Assembly (NCBI GenBank): GCA_021292105.1
Contig: CM037871.1
Span: 38,875,182 to 38,939,181, forward strand
Length of the DNA stretch: 64,000 nucleotides
Source: Anadara kagoshimensis
Taxonomy: Eukaryota; Mollusca; Bivalvia; Arcoida; Arcidae
Reading direction: 5' to 3'
Shown: positions 10,935 to 22,172 of the stretch, piece after piece
Position numbering within the stretch: position 1 is the first letter of the stretch
Layout: each line of letters starts with the position of its first letter
Position numbers and translations under genes: made by a program
Notes under the pieces: generated by a model
Seen by the model: only the letters and a program-made list of their open reading frames with translations
Told to the model about the DNA's origin: nothing
Databases searched by the model: none

Positions 10935-11143
10935 TATGGGTAAACAACATTGATCTGTCCGCTTGACCTTTGATAGAAATTGTGTGTGTATATTTCGTCT
11001 ATGTGATGTGAACATTAATTATGGGCAATGTGTGTATGTATTAACCATGAATCCCAACACTACCCATTTATTGAATAGACCCTCCTATATGAATATTCCT
11101 ATGAAAGGTCAAACGGACAGGTCTATGTTGTTTACCTATACCT
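10935..11143. mobile_element. MITE, uninterrupted copy of the 3359-3857 family
   Basis: Ends GGTAAACAACATTGATCTGT and GGTCTATGTTGTTTACC are inverted, with TCCGCTTGACCTTT inverted as AAAGGTCAAACGGA. The central TATATGAATATTC block matches the element at 3359-3857. Confidence 0.8.
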
Positions 11144-11249
11144 CCTGGTTTGAATTCCCTCTTGGGCAGGGCCTTCTATAGTTATGTTTGTTGGTTGGCT
11201 TGTTTAAATGCATTGGTCCTCCAGCATCCAAAAACAGACAGACTTTTAA

Positions 11250-11300
11250 TCTGAATATAATTGAAAGAATCTAGACTGGGGCATATATCAAACCCTTTAC
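11250..11300 (+). repeat. SINE 3' tail remnant
   Basis: ATAATTGAAAGAATCTAGAC followed by TGGGGCATATATCAAACCC resembles the 3' end of the SINE family. Short and diverged. Confidence 0.4.
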
Positions 11301-12560
11301 AACTCCGCTCTTAGCTGTCTGTGTTTACATGAATGCAAATCTAATGTTCCTTAATTTGTTTTTGGGACATCATTATCAAACTGTTTGGATTCATTTTAGT
11401 TTAATATCTTATAGTTTAATATAAGTTGGTGGTAAATGTCATTAATAAAAAACTAAGTGTAATCACTATGTTTGACAGTAAAGAAATTTCTAACCTGATC
11501 ATACCACAATTATAAAACTATTTCGAAAATCAACATCTTTCAGAAGTAGATTTTAAGAATGATTGTTCAAAATTAATCCTAATGGCTTAAAACAACATTG
11601 GGAACCGAAAAACACATCATGTCACAACATCAAACTACATGTATTCCATTCCAAAGTTCAATATCTTTAGGAAGTGATTACTAAAATCAGCTGATGAAAT
11701 TCTGGAGTAATTGCTGTGAATGACAACGGGAACTGGTGACCGGAATATAATAAATACACATCTCGTGCCTGTTGATTAAATAAACCATGGCAAGCTGGTG
11801 ATGTGAAGTGTAAAGGGTTTGACAAGCTGTTGTCAAATATTCTGTTGATTGGTTCCGTTTTCAATTACACAAAAAACAGAATCGGTCAAAAATATAAAAA
11901 GTAATTATGCAAACATGCATTAAGTCTGCCGCTATGAAAGTCATCATAACTGCGAAGACGACGTAATCACCCCACGCTTAATAAATATGTAATTCTCAAG
12001 AGACCACGAAAATCGCAATATTGAACAGATATAATTTTATCATCTATATTTTCCTATTAGTTACGTCGTCCAAAATTATATAAAATGTCATCAGACAATT
12101 TGAAATTATTTGTGTTACCAACAAAGCAATACCAGGGAACACTTTCTATTAAATGAACATGTCAATCTCAATCTGTCAATAAAGCCAATGACTGCTGAAA
12201 TTCAGATGTTGACCTTCTAATAATATCACTGTTGATAAATGATAAAAATACCATAAGATATGGTCAAAATGTTTTTAATTTTACATTAAAGAAAAAATTT
12301 AGGGAAATTCTGTGAACAAGTAACATGAACAAGATAATAGCATCAAGGCAAGAACATTTTATGCATGTTTCAGTGCACTGGTACACAAATAAACAGCATT
12401 TTATCTGTGTGTCTATACCATGCATGGTACACAAGAATTTAGTTTATTAACTGTTTTTATGAAAGCAGGTAGTGGCTAGGCTTGACCAGTAAATAACCAC
12501 ATGTTTCTGCACCATGGTACACAAACACAGCCTTCTGACATGCCACCATGCCACCAACAA
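11300..12560. other. No recognised feature
   Basis: AT-rich unassigned sequence with only short unsupported frames. Confidence 0.45.
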
Positions 12561-12584
12561 GACAGAAAAGTCAAAATGGAGTGG

Positions 12585-12797
12585 ATTAATGGTGTTTTAT
12601 GCCCAAGTCAAGATTCTTTAACTTACATCAAGACGGTCAGTTCAACTGATGCTATGGTGGAAGAAACTTTAATGACTGGAGACCTTGCGACCTTCAGCAA
12701 GTGCACCAACAAATTTTTTAAACTAGGATCTGTGGAATTTAAACCTAGGCAGTGAAATGTGCGTTGATCCATAAGTGTATGCTTTAGACCACTAGGC
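12585..12797 (-). repeat. SINE-like element, second family
   Basis: Carries the family's 3' signature (GGTGTTTTATGCCCAAGTCA), a GGTCAGTTC block, and TTTAAACCTAGGCAGTGAAA near the head. Relatives: 20560-20750, 23165-23350, 26338-26690, 27485-27665 and the split copy around 41487-42605. It abuts the MITE at 12798. Confidence 0.6.
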
Positions 12798-12965
12798 AAT
12801 TGACAGATCGCCGGCCACAATGTTCCGACAAAGGCTCAGCATGTTAAATTAGACACAAAAAGAATGAAAACTCAGTCTGAATTCTGCCCTTTAATGACAC
12901 TGCTTTGGTACTGTGATGGCGGCTAGTGTCGGAACATTGTGGGTGTGGTCGGCAAAATGTCAATT
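12798..12965. mobile_element. MITE (ATTGACGTATCGCCGGCC family), copy 2
   Basis: Starts CAATTGACAGATCGCCGGCC and ends GGGTGTGGTCGGCAAAATGT-CAATT. Shares GAATGAAAACTCAGTCTGAA and TTTGGTACTGTGATGGCGGC with the other copies; shorter by an internal deletion. Confidence 0.85.
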
Positions 12966-13596
12966 ATGGGGTCCCCTAAGTTTGGCCTTATTGTGACGGA
13001 TAAGAGACAATTACTGTGTAAACACAAAACAAGCTAAAAGTACAGATAAACTTTTCAATGAAGAAAATAAATTTTAAAAACAACTTGCTACAATGTCAGT
13101 AAACAACTACTATATCTTAGTGTTCAGTATAAACTTAAACTAGAATCAGTTTTCTGATATCTTAGATATAATTATAATTTATGATTCCAATAAAACAACA
13201 AACAACATCCTTGAAAAGGCAGATTACAGGTACTGTAACAATCACATAGCTGTGACTTATGCATTTTAGATGTTTTTGTGAAAAACTGAGCTGACATAAT
13301 AAAATTAAATTTTCTTTCCCGCTGACATATTACATAAGTCTTATTTATGATTTATATGTTAATGGTTACCTAATCCTGAGGTATGTAAGTAATGACTTGA
13401 ATGCTACCCCTCATTATATATTGAAACTGTTAAATTAAAATTTGTAAAAACCTATCAATTTTGTTTAGTGTCCTAAAACTGCAATAAAATTTAAAGGCAT
13501 GCCAGACATTATAGCAGGTTGAAAATTTTTAAAAGTACAAAAATATATTTATTTTTATTTACCACCAGGATGTCTTTTAAGTCTAAAAATATGTAT

Positions 13597-13875
13597 ATGT
13601 TTAGAAAAACCTCAGTTCATCACCATCATTTGTTCCATCAGACTTTGGCATTATAAAGGGGTTGGGCAATAAACTGAGGAAAAAAAAAATATAAAAGAAG
13701 CAGACTTTAAGATTTCAAAATACTGTGGTGATAAGAGAGGTGGCAAATACTAGTACATTGAAAGGCATTATAACAAGGATTTACCATATTTTTTATTCAC
13801 CACCTGTCTGTAAAGTCCTTATTAAATCTTAGGTCCATAGGTGGTCATTATATACAGGTTTTACTGTATACATAC
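13597..13875. mobile_element. MITE (CAGTAAAACCTYRATTCA family), probably composite
   Basis: Contains ACCTCAGTTCATCACCATCA, TTTGGCATTATAAAGGGGTT, TTCAAAATACTGTGGTGATA and ends ACAGGTTTTACTGTA. The last 80 bases (CACCTGTCTGTAAAG, AGGTGGTCATTATATACAGG) look like the CAGT..AACCTGYC family, so two related elements may be fused. Confidence 0.6.
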
Positions 13876-14189
13876 AGTAAAATAAATTTAATAATACTAA
13901 ATTTGACATTTTCTTTTGAAAATTGACTTACAGCCAATTTTGTGTAAACTGTAGTTTTCTCCTAGAGAAGAAATAACCAATCTATTTGGTTGTCTCCCTT
14001 GCATAGTACATGTATAATGATGTCAAGAACATAGTATAATTTCATTTTATTGCTAATTAAGTGGCCTTGCTCTTTTCGGATCTCTTGGCTGTTTTTCGGT
14101 CACTAGCTATAGCTCAGCCCTCTAGCCATACAACTGAACTTAAACTATTTTTGGTTAGTACAGTGTTAAAGTTCCGACAGGTCTATACT

Positions 14190-14442
14190 TTATAAATAAC
14201 ATGAAAGAACTCAACAATCAACAGACTGAAGTCCCACTATCCTGATGACGCCGGGACTTGACCGGCGAAACTAGTCGATCAAAATAAAACCTTCACTTGC
14301 AGTCTGTTGATTGTTGAGTTCTTTCATATTATTCATAATTTATTATTTACGTAGAAAGACTCTATTGAATCCAATTAGGATCCAACAACGACTCTAACAA
14401 CACAATTAAATAACAGGGTGTTGGTTCACTTTATTATGGGTT
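14190..14442. mobile_element. 253-bp insertion carrying a hammerhead-like hairpin
   Basis: The insertion is flanked by a perfect 14-bp direct repeat GACAGGTCTATACT (14176-14189 and 14443-14456), taken as target-site duplication because the related MITE end has this sequence once. It contains the ribozyme-like hairpin (14201-14327) and about 115 bases of AT-rich tail. A short retrotransposed fragment of a Penelope-like element or a retrozyme-like RNA is the most likely source; that is inference. Confidence 0.6.
14201..14327 (+). ncRNA. Hammerhead-ribozyme-like motif in a long hairpin
   Basis: CTGATGA (14242-14248) is followed by stem II GCCGG (14250-14254) / CCGGC (14262-14266), then GAAA (14267-14270), then a very short stem III AC-TA-GT and C (14276), after which cleavage is predicted. 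Stem I pairs ATC (14239-14241) with GAT (14277-14279), opens into an internal loop, then continues as a perfect 27-bp stem between 14201-14227 and 14301-14327. All core residues are present in order, with one unpaired C (14249) between A9 and stem II. Short stem III hammerheads of this kind are reported in Penelope-like retroelements and in metazoan retrozymes. Self-cleavage cannot be judged from sequence. Confidence 0.6.
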
Positions 14443-14459
14443 GACAGGTCTATACTGTA

Positions 14460-15050
14460 CAATGTATAAAAATTCTAATGCAACCATACAAAGCAATTTG
14501 AAAAATCCAACAAAAATTGTGCAATGGTCAAGTGAGCAAATCCTGGCCCAATTGTCCACAAGGAGAGATGGACACAAGTCAGTAAGTCAAGTGAGCAATA
14601 AAGCCCTAAAATGCAATAATTTCATGCACAATTAAAGTGCATCAAGATAACAAAAGCTATGTGAAGAATGTCTTTTTATAGAGAAATTATCAAATGTTAG
14701 TTGAAATGCATGACCATGCCTTAACTGCAGCATGTCAATGTTATGTGAGTAAATAATAAACAATTGATTTTGTCTTTATAGTCAGAAATATAATCACATC
14801 TATCAACATAAAGTTAAATTTACCTTCTACTCATATCACTTAACAGATTCTTTTTATTGAAGTCATCTTCTAAATTAATAAGCGCTGGTATACTAGAAAA
14901 TCTTGACTGGATTCTGGACATGAGTTGACTTGGAGTTTTATTTGACATGGTTTTCAACTTTAATTTGTACATGTAAATGTAGGGGGCTGAGCTAGCCTTG
15001 TGTTGTAGTGTTGTATATACAATGTAGTATATATAATAGTGTGATATATC
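14460..15050. other. No recognised feature
   Basis: AT-rich sequence with no supported gene or repeat. Confidence 0.4.
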
Positions 15051-15054
15051 TCAA

Positions 15055-15385
15055 CACTATCTACTACAGATTTTTTCTCTTATATCAGGGCATCACCAGC
15101 TATAGGTAAAGTGACAGAAATTTTTACCTTTGCAGTGCACTCAGGACAGAGTACAGGGAAGGTTCTTTAGCATATCAAGCCTACCCTGGCACAGGACATT
15201 GGTTTTAAAGTCTTTTCCATAGGTCCTTGTGACTAAATTGTTTCTAAATGCCAAGTGCTTGCAAAAGAACAGGCACTACCTATTTTCAAATCTTTGTCAG
15301 GACTCAGTCAGAGTTTTGAACTCATGACCTTCTTCATATGAAGCAAGCAAACTACTGGTACCAACTAAGCTATTGTTGTGATGGT
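15055..15385 (-). repeat. tRNA-derived SINE, diverged
   Basis: Matches the main SINE in reverse: CACCAGCTATAGGTAAAG, CAGTGCACTCAGGACA, AATGCCAAGTGCTTG, TTTGAACTCATGACCT (B box) and ACCAACTAAGCTA (A box). It belongs to an older subfamily. Confidence 0.75.
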
Positions 15386-15400
15386 AATTAGTAAAAACAT

Positions 15401-15446
15401 AAACACACACACACACACACACTATATATATAATAATAATAATAAA
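15401..15446 (+). repeat. (CA)n(TA)n(ATA)n microsatellite
   Basis: ACACAC tract followed by TATATA and TAATAATAATAATAA runs. Confidence 0.9.
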
Positions 15447-15782
15447 TTAAAAGCTGCAACCAGGATAAACAATTTGAAAGAATTTATATAATGTATACAA
15501 GACATGTCCTCCAGAGTCCAGTCCAGGTTTTCTATATGCCATGTAGAACAGTAGATAATAGTGGTAGGTGTCAGTTATATAGAAGAATAAATAAACTCAT
15601 GCCAATCAAATCATCTTAAACTACCAAAAATAACACCAATCTTGGCAAAAAATTAACCAAGTCAATACGCCATACTTCAAGATTTTATCAAATATTTAAA
15701 GAATTTCAATATTTTAAATATTGATTTTTTTTCTTCAGTTTGAAAAAAATAATATCATGTTACACATAGAATTTTTTTTTGT

Positions 15783-15937
15783 TTTCATGTGAAATCAAAA
15801 ACAAACATACTAATCCATGTTCGAATCACAATCCAGAGATAAAGTAAAAACTTTGAAACTGACAAGTTAGTAGACACATGAACTTCCACCTGGGAAGTGA
15901 GGCCGCATGCTCCAGAAGGGTAAGCACCTCCTTATGT
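15783..15937 (-). repeat. Retroelement 3' tail repeat, copy 2
   Basis: Reverse complement of the same tail. CAAACATACTAATCCATG is followed by the AGTAAAAACTTT block and the AACTTCCACC and CTCCAGAAGGGTAAGC blocks. The terminal codons are not retained. Confidence 0.75.
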
Positions 15938-15939
15938 TT

Positions 15940-16420
15940 AGCTAGGAAAATGAGGGAAATTTCATATATTGCATAAACATGATATTAAATAATAAAATAT
16001 AGTTACCATCCTTGAGATTCAAACCTGCACCCTACAGAAGCCTACAAAGACAGACTATTGATTTACACAGAGTACCTTACCTGGACAAGAAAAAACTTAA
16101 GGAACATGTGGAACACTCAATTGTTCAACCCCTGTCTATAAGTGTTCTGCGATAAATGGATAATTCTGTGTAATTCTATTTCTTGTCACATATCATTTTC
16201 ACCATGAAAATAAGTAAAAGCCAACAAAAATACAAATATAGTCATTCAAGGTCAACAATCAGTAGTGTAACACCTTGGGTTTTGATGTGACATATCATCT
16301 AATCTACCAATATGGTCTGTATAAAGGAGAACAGTGAATGAAACTGAGAATCTGCAAAATACATTATGTAAAGGTAAAATTTGATGGAAACACAAAAATA
16401 TTAAATCATACAACTTAAAC
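15940..16420. other. No recognised feature
   Basis: A CAAACCTGCACCCTACAG block near 16019 resembles a tRNA-like B box, but no A box is visible. Confidence 0.4.
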
Positions 16421-16424
16421 TCAA

Positions 16425-16670
16425 TAGTACTGTCCATTTCTTGATTTTAAAATTATTTGAGTATTGTCCATTTCCTTATTTTTCAGAAAATAAAACTTGA
16501 TGGTCCATGGTATTGTTCATTTCATGATTTCAGTACCTTTAACTCAACGATATTGTCCATTTCATGACTTTTGTACATAAAATTTGATAGTATGTGTATG
16601 TCCATTTCTTGACTTCAGAACCTCAAACTCAATGATATTGTTCATTTCTTGATATCAGACAGAACAAAAT
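16425..16670 (+). repeat. Degenerate tandem repeat, about 47-bp unit
   Basis: ATTGTCCATTTCTTGATTT-type units occur six times, separated by TCAGTACCTTTAACTCAA-like spacers. Moderately diverged. Confidence 0.75.
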
Positions 16671-17570
16671 CAATTTCGTCAACTCAAGTTAAATAATGCC
16701 ACACAAAAATGCTTTAAATCAAGCACCTGACTTCGAATTGTCTAAAGAAATTGCACTAAACCTAAAAATGGTCCAAAACAATTAAGAGGTGAATATAAAT
16801 TGTATTGGGAGAATCACTAAGGATACCATATTTTATGTGTTTGTTGTTCATGATTAAATGTCATTATCTTGGTCCTATTTGCCGTTTTGATGTATGCTAA
16901 CAGAGTTAACGTGTCCCGATATCGACATAAACTTAATCAACGTAACACGTAAGTCTGCTATCTGGAACAATAAACCACATAATAGTAGATTCAATGGATG
17001 AAGAAGCGACAGCACAAATTACACTAATTCACTTAAGTCAAATAGTATAAAAATCTCAAAGATCAAGATGAAATCAAAATCCACCATAGATTAATTTTAC
17101 GCATCAAAAAGCAAGGTTTATTAGAAAGACCACATTTCCGGCAATAATTTTAACTTGTACATCTTTCAATTATCATTAATGAATTTGAATGATTTTTGAC
17201 CTAAAACTAATCATCTAAACATACTCTGATTTTATTTGTCATTCAAATCCTGTGTTCAGTTAAGCATCTGGAAATAATTTCCAAATAAGTTCTGTATTTT
17301 AAAATTACATGTATTCTAAGGGTTAACAGTTGCCCAACTATCAACTTTTTATGGATTTTTTTTAAAACAAAAGATTGACTGTGTTGATTCTAGTTCTACC
17401 TGTATTTATTAGCTGCACTTAACGATTATGCAAAAATGTGTTCCTGTTCTTAGCTATCATTTGGAGACCACTAAGCAATGAGAGACAGATGGACAAACAC
17501 ATGTACCTGTCAAAGAAAACAGGAGGTATCTATGCATTTTGGGACCAAATAAGGCCCTTTATTTATTATT
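16670..17570. other. No recognised feature
   Basis: AT-rich, unassigned. No open frame of note. Confidence 0.45.
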
Positions 17571-18062
17571 ACAGAAAAACCTAGATTTACTGACACCATT
17601 TTGTTCAGTCAGATTTGGGATTAGCAATGAACAGTGAAACTTATAAAGAGTTGAGTTGAGTAATGGTGTTTAACATCCCAGTCAAGAATATTTCACTTAT
17701 ATCAAGACGTTGCCAGCTATAGGTGAAGGTGCAGAAATTTTGCCTGTGTGTTGCGCTGATGGCATTATACAGCAGGGTTCTTTATGGTGCAAAGTCCACT
17801 GTGACATGGGACCTAGTTTATTTTAAGTTCCCATCTAAAAGAACCACGACTTTCATTTCGTAATGCCAAGTGCTTGGCGAAAGAACAGTCACTACCCACT
17901 TTCAAGTCTTGGGCCAAGCCCAGTGGGGGTTCGAACCCACAAATTCCCAGAGATTATAAAGAAAAACATATCTTGTTAAATTTAGAGACTTCAAAATACT
18001 GTACAGTAAGTCAGATGTCATGATATTATCGATGGACATTATAATATGCTTTTACTGTGTTA
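17571..18062. mobile_element. MITE (CAGTAAAACCTYRATTCA family) split by a SINE
   Basis: The left part (17571-17649) has CAGAAAAACCTAGATTTACT and GTTCAGTCAGATTTGGGATT; the right part (17954-18062) has ATTATAAAGAAAAACATATC and TTCAAAATACTGTACAGT. The SINE at 17650-17953 interrupts it with a 9-bp duplication TTATAAAGA at 17641-17649 and 17954-17962. Confidence 0.75.
17650..17953 (-). repeat. tRNA-derived SINE inserted in a MITE
   Basis: Complete body in reverse from the TAATGGTGTTTAACATCCC 3' end to GGGTTCGAACCCACAA (B box), where the head is truncated. Target duplication TTATAAAGA on both sides. Confidence 0.88.
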
Positions 18063-18069
18063 GTACTAC

Positions 18070-18530
18070 AAAATCTTCTTTATCTGAAATGAGAAAGAAC
18101 TTTAAATATGACAAGTGATATGTAACAGTGCAATATTGTTTTACATGTTAATATATCAGTTATTTTACACATCTGTAAAATAAATAAAAACAATTATTAT
18201 CCTAATGGAATCATACTCTCAATTTCAAATTAACTTTATGAGTAAACAGGACGCATTTGTAAGATCAAGGGGGTAATGTAACGAAAATCTACCATGTTTA
18301 TCCTCCTACAACTTTCTCACAAGTATATAAAGCATTTAAAAGTGATAGAACTTCAAATATTTGACTGAACAGCTGGTCAATATAACATGTAATTAAGAAA
18401 CAGATTGAATTAGTTGCATAATAACAGGAAAATTGTCTCCTAGAATGAGTTAAAACATAAGTAACATAGGCGATAAAAACAGATATCTGGGATTGGTTAA
18501 AGCCCTCATATCAATACTCTTGATGTCTTT
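18070..18530. other. No recognised feature
   Basis: AT-rich sequence; nothing identified. Confidence 0.4.
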
Positions 18531-18536
18531 GTCATA

Positions 18537-18753
18537 CAGTACAGACCTGTCAAAAGTTTAACACTGCACTAACGAAAAGGAACCGGCGCTTGGCTGCCGA
18601 GTGTCCGAGATATCTATAGCTACTGTCCGAAAAGCTGTCGAGAGATAAATAACAGCTGCCGAAAAGCTTCAAAGCTAACGAGGAGCTGAAACGGGCTGTT
18701 GATTCTGCACTACTTTGTTAGCTTGGTGTTATACTTTCGACATGCCTGTACTG
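18537..18753. mobile_element. 217-bp MITE (CAGTACAGACCTGTC ends) in TA
   Basis: Ends CAGTACAGACCTGTCAAAAG and its inverse GACATGCCTGTACTG, each flanked by TA (18535-18536 and 18754-18755). TIRs are about 32 bp with a few mismatches. The TA duplication and CAGT start fit Tc1/mariner-type MITEs. An inverted relative lies at 14055-14459. Confidence 0.8.
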
Positions 18754-18929
18754 TATGTGTTAGAATAATCTGTGTACATTCATACTTCTGTTAAAATCAT
18801 TAATACACTCAAAAATAGGTCTTTTTATGCAGCTTAATTTTTCATGCTAAAAGGGTTTATTTACTCATAAATGTTGTTATTAAAAAAACTTATTTACAAA
18901 GTATTTTTGTATGATTCATACAGCTATGA

Positions 18930-19325
18930 AAAAATTCAATGACAAAAAGCATGTTCTACAGACTTGCAAAAAAACGTTTGCAGAGGAAATATCACATTTT
19001 TTATATAAAATATTTAAAATCTGTTCAATAAAAACTCAGACTTGCCAAATAAGCATTTCCAGAGGAAATATCACATTTTTTATAGAAAATATTTAAAATC
19101 TGTTCAATAAAAATTCAGACTTACAAAACAATTGCAGACGAAATATCACATTGTTTATAAAAAATAAATAAAGTTCAATCTTGCAAAAATTATGTGAAAT
19201 TGAATAAAAACATTTTTAAATAAAAACAAAAATAAAATCTGTTCAATAAAACTAAGACTTACAAGAAACATGTGCAGAGGAAATAACACATTTTTATATA
19301 AAAAAATTAAAATCTGTACAATAGT
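18930..19325 (+). repeat. Degenerate tandem repeat, about 78-bp unit
   Basis: AGAGGAAATATCACATTTTT followed by AAATCTGTTCAATAAAA and CAGACTTGCAAA repeats about five times with length variation. Confidence 0.8.
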
Positions 19326-19489
19326 TACAATAACCAAATGTGAATATTAACATAAAGGTAGCTAAAACTGATACAACATGTCAAGATACAGGTGAAATAT
19401 GATTAATAATTATCATTAAATCTTCTTAATCAGTTTAACAGTATTATCAAATCAACCTGCATTCATTCTGGTAGACTAAAAGTACTAGC

Positions 19490-19750
19490 TGGTCCCGGTT
19501 TCACAATCATTCCTTAGTTAAGATTTTCCTTAACTAAATCTTGCAAATGTCATATCTTTATAATTTTGTTAATTTTCAAGATATTCAGGAAATTAAGGTG
19601 TCATTTTTAAGGTCACTTCTAGATTAAAACATTTTCATTTTGGTGTTTACAAAAATATTCATCCAGTAGTTCCAAAAAGAGATTATTGAAGTTGGCTAAA
19701 TTTAAGTTAAGGAAAATCTTAGGTAAGGAAGGATTGTGAAACCGGGGCCT
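19490..19750. mobile_element. Palindromic MITE, second copy of the 3418-3678 family
   Basis: Ends GGTCCCGGTTTCACAATCAT and GGATTGTGAAACCGGGGCCT. The interior (AAGATATTCAGGAAATTAAG, CAGTAGTTCCAAAAAGAG) aligns throughout with the first copy. Confidence 0.88.
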
Positions 19751-19997
19751 AGTATTACAGTAAAACTTCCATTAATTGCCAGCATTTGTTCAAATCTATG
19801 GGGTTCAACAGGGCACCATATGCCATATAACAGTGACCTTAACATTTGTGCAGAATGTTTTGGTAAACATTTACATTTAAGTTTCCTGGGTAACATCATT
19901 TGTACAGGAAAACATGAACTGATGTGATTCCATCTCAAAAGAAAATACTGGTAATTGTTATGGGTATCACATCACATGGTACACTGGCGAACACTAT

Positions 19998-20142
19998 TAT
20001 GGTGGTATAAAGGAGTTTAGTAACAAATCAAGGCAGGGTTATAAAGAAAATAGAAGAAATTGGGTTTTTGGACTTGTAGTGTGGCAATAAGTAAGGTGGC
20101 AAATTTATCAAGCAGCATTTTAACAATGTTTTACAGTATATG
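19998..20142. mobile_element. MITE fragment (CAGTAAAACCTYRATTCA family)
   Basis: GTGGTATAAAGGAGTTTAGT, GGTTTTTGGACTTGTAGTGT, AGTAAGGTGGCAAATTTATC and AACAATGTTTTACAGTA match the inner and 3' part of the family; the left end is missing. Confidence 0.65.
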
Positions 20143-20229
20143 CCACACCCTATATCCAAAAATACTAGCAGAGCAGTATAACAAATGTAGAGAAAGAAAA
20201 GGTGTATTTATAAACTATCAATTTTGTTT

Positions 20230-20480
20230 TAGGTATAAAAAGTACAAAAAGGCATTAAAATGTTGCGGTAAATGTGTGGCTTTTAAACAAACTTTGGAAC
20301 CAAAGTAACTTCCAAAGTTTTACAAAAAAAAGGTATTTTTGAGGAACACAAAAGGTACAAAAAAGGCAAAAAAATTGGTTGGGAAAGGTATGTTTTTTAA
20401 ACAAACTTTGGAACCAAGTGACTTACAAAGATGCACAATAACGGCCCAGTGACTTCCAAAGTTGTGCAATAACGGCACTC
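20230..20480 (+). repeat. Imperfect tandem duplication, about 120 bp
   Basis: GTACAAAAAGGCA..TTTTAAACAAACTTTGGAAC occurs at 20242-20300 and again at 20356-20415. ACTTCCAAAGTTTTAC and related segments then recur to 20470. Confidence 0.75.
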
Positions 20481-20559
20481 TGAGGTACAAAAGAGATGTC
20501 ATTGATGTACCCTTTTGTACGACATGCACAAATTCAAATGCAATATCAATGATTTTTCA

Positions 20560-20750
20560 ATTGTGTTATAAACCCCAGTCAAAAATTTTTCACTTATATT
20601 GAGGCATTCAATTCAGAAATAGTGGAGGAAACCAGAGTGCCCAGAGAAAACCATTGACCTTCGGTAAGTTCCTCACACTAAGATCTTTCATGAGTGGGAT
20701 TTGAACCTAGGCAGTGAAAAGTGCTGTGATCTATAAGGCAATGGAACTAA
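20560..20750 (-). repeat. SINE-like element, second family
   Basis: Reverse copy with GAGGAAACCAGAGTGCCCAG, TTCCTCACACTAAGATC and TTTGAACCTAGGCAGTGAAA. Same family as 12585-12797. Confidence 0.65.
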
Positions 20751-20759
20751 AAGGGTAGA

Positions 20760-21465
20760 ATGTCTATCATATTCAAAATATGTATGTGTATACATATGTT
20801 CAAATCATCTCTTATTTAATATTTTGTGGTTAATGAAAATACCAATACACTTCAATTTTTGTGGTTTTAGAAATTATTAATGCAAAACTTTTGAAATGTT
20901 TACATGTTCTTGATTTTGTTTTTTAGTTTATCAGACTTAAAATCAAAACACTCCCAATTTTATTTACAAATAAACTACAGGATATTATATACATTTTATA
21001 TAGATCTAGTAATGTGATAGTCTTTTCTGCATTCTTAAGTAAAAGTCTGTTGAAATAAAATGACTATAAAATGATAAGTTTACATCACAAAGAATTTAAC
21101 AGTTATACAATTCTAATTAAAAGTAATTTCAGAAACTTCAAGTTATCATTAAAATAAGTGGCTATATTACCATGGTATCTTATAATAGTGAGAGGTTATT
21201 GTTGTACAAGTATAATAAAGATTTATTCCAATGCTGGACTTTGAAGCTCACTTGGTCAACTTATACATATTTATTCAATAATTTTAACTTCCATTTTAAA
21301 TAGCCATAAAATATTCATATAAAAACAAGAGGTATCATAACAATGCTTTTTATTTATAATATGTAAATTTTAATTTATTTAAATTAATTGTGAATACATG
21401 AAAATTAATGACTTTTACCATGGAGAGGAAAACTACCTAATATGTTGATTGCAAATCAAGGACAG
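20760..21465. other. No recognised feature
   Basis: AT-rich sequence with no clear repeat or gene. Confidence 0.4.
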
Positions 21466-21469
21466 TAAC

Positions 21470-21572
21470 TGGTGGTGTAAATATGAACCCTGTTTACAAA
21501 GATCACCTGTCAACAAAGGCCACTTTCTGAGCCATTCTTTTAAGAGGTCTTTGTAAACAGGTTTTACTGTAG
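21470..21572. mobile_element. MITE remnant (CAGT..AACCTGYC family)
   Basis: GATCACCTGTCAACAAAGGC and a 3' end AACAGGTTTTACTGTA resemble 22173-22349, but this is shorter and diverged. Confidence 0.55.
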
Positions 21573-21722
21573 TAATTTTAAGGTAATACACCTATGATTC
21601 AAGGTCTTGGATGGGTGGGTTGGTGGAACAGTGTTTTACATGGAGATTTAATCAATCATATCTAGGCAGCTAGTCATAACCAAAATCATGATTAATCATT
21701 AATATTCATAGTAATGGTCTTG

Positions 21723-21959
21723 CAATTGACGTATCACTGACCACGCCAACAATGTTCTGACAAAGCTCTGGCATGCTTGAATTACATGCAAAAAGAATGA
21801 AAACTCAATCTGAATTGTGCTGTTTAATGAAGTCACTGCCATGCCGTTTAATGATGTCACCGACACTAGTACGTCATTAGTTGCTGTGACGCTGCTTTTA
21901 GGTACCGTGATGGCAGCCTTTGTCAGAACATTGTGGGCGTGGCCGGCGATCCGTCAATT
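21723..21959. mobile_element. MITE (ATTGACGTATCGCCGGCC family), copy 3
   Basis: Ends CAATTGACGTATCACTGACC and GGCCGGCGATCCGTCAATT. GCCGTTTAATGA-type blocks are partly duplicated, and GACACTAGTACGTCATTAG lies in the centre. The longest copy of the four. Confidence 0.87.
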
Positions 21960-22172
21960 TTCATTGTTTTCATGGATACCCTGACCAACAAATTTACATA
22001 TCTACAAAATAGAATTACTGGTATATTTAGAACTTACCTTAGCAGAAACAACAACAACAACAAAATTAGAACCCCAGAATTTTTTTTTCTTAGAACAAAA
22101 ATGGTCACCTCAAAAATAAATGACTTCACAGTACCATAAGTGAAAACCTTATGTTAGTCAGTCAGTTTTTTA

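Larger units (their letters stand above)
14055..14459. mobile_element. MITE (CAGTACAGACCTGTC family) split by insertion
   Basis: Compared with the inverted copy at 18537-18753, the blocks TTTTTCGGTCACTAGCTATA and GGTTAGTACAGTGTTAAAG are shared, and the end GACAGGTCTATACTGTA is present only after the 253-bp insertion (14190-14442). The left terminus is not preserved. Confidence 0.6.
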
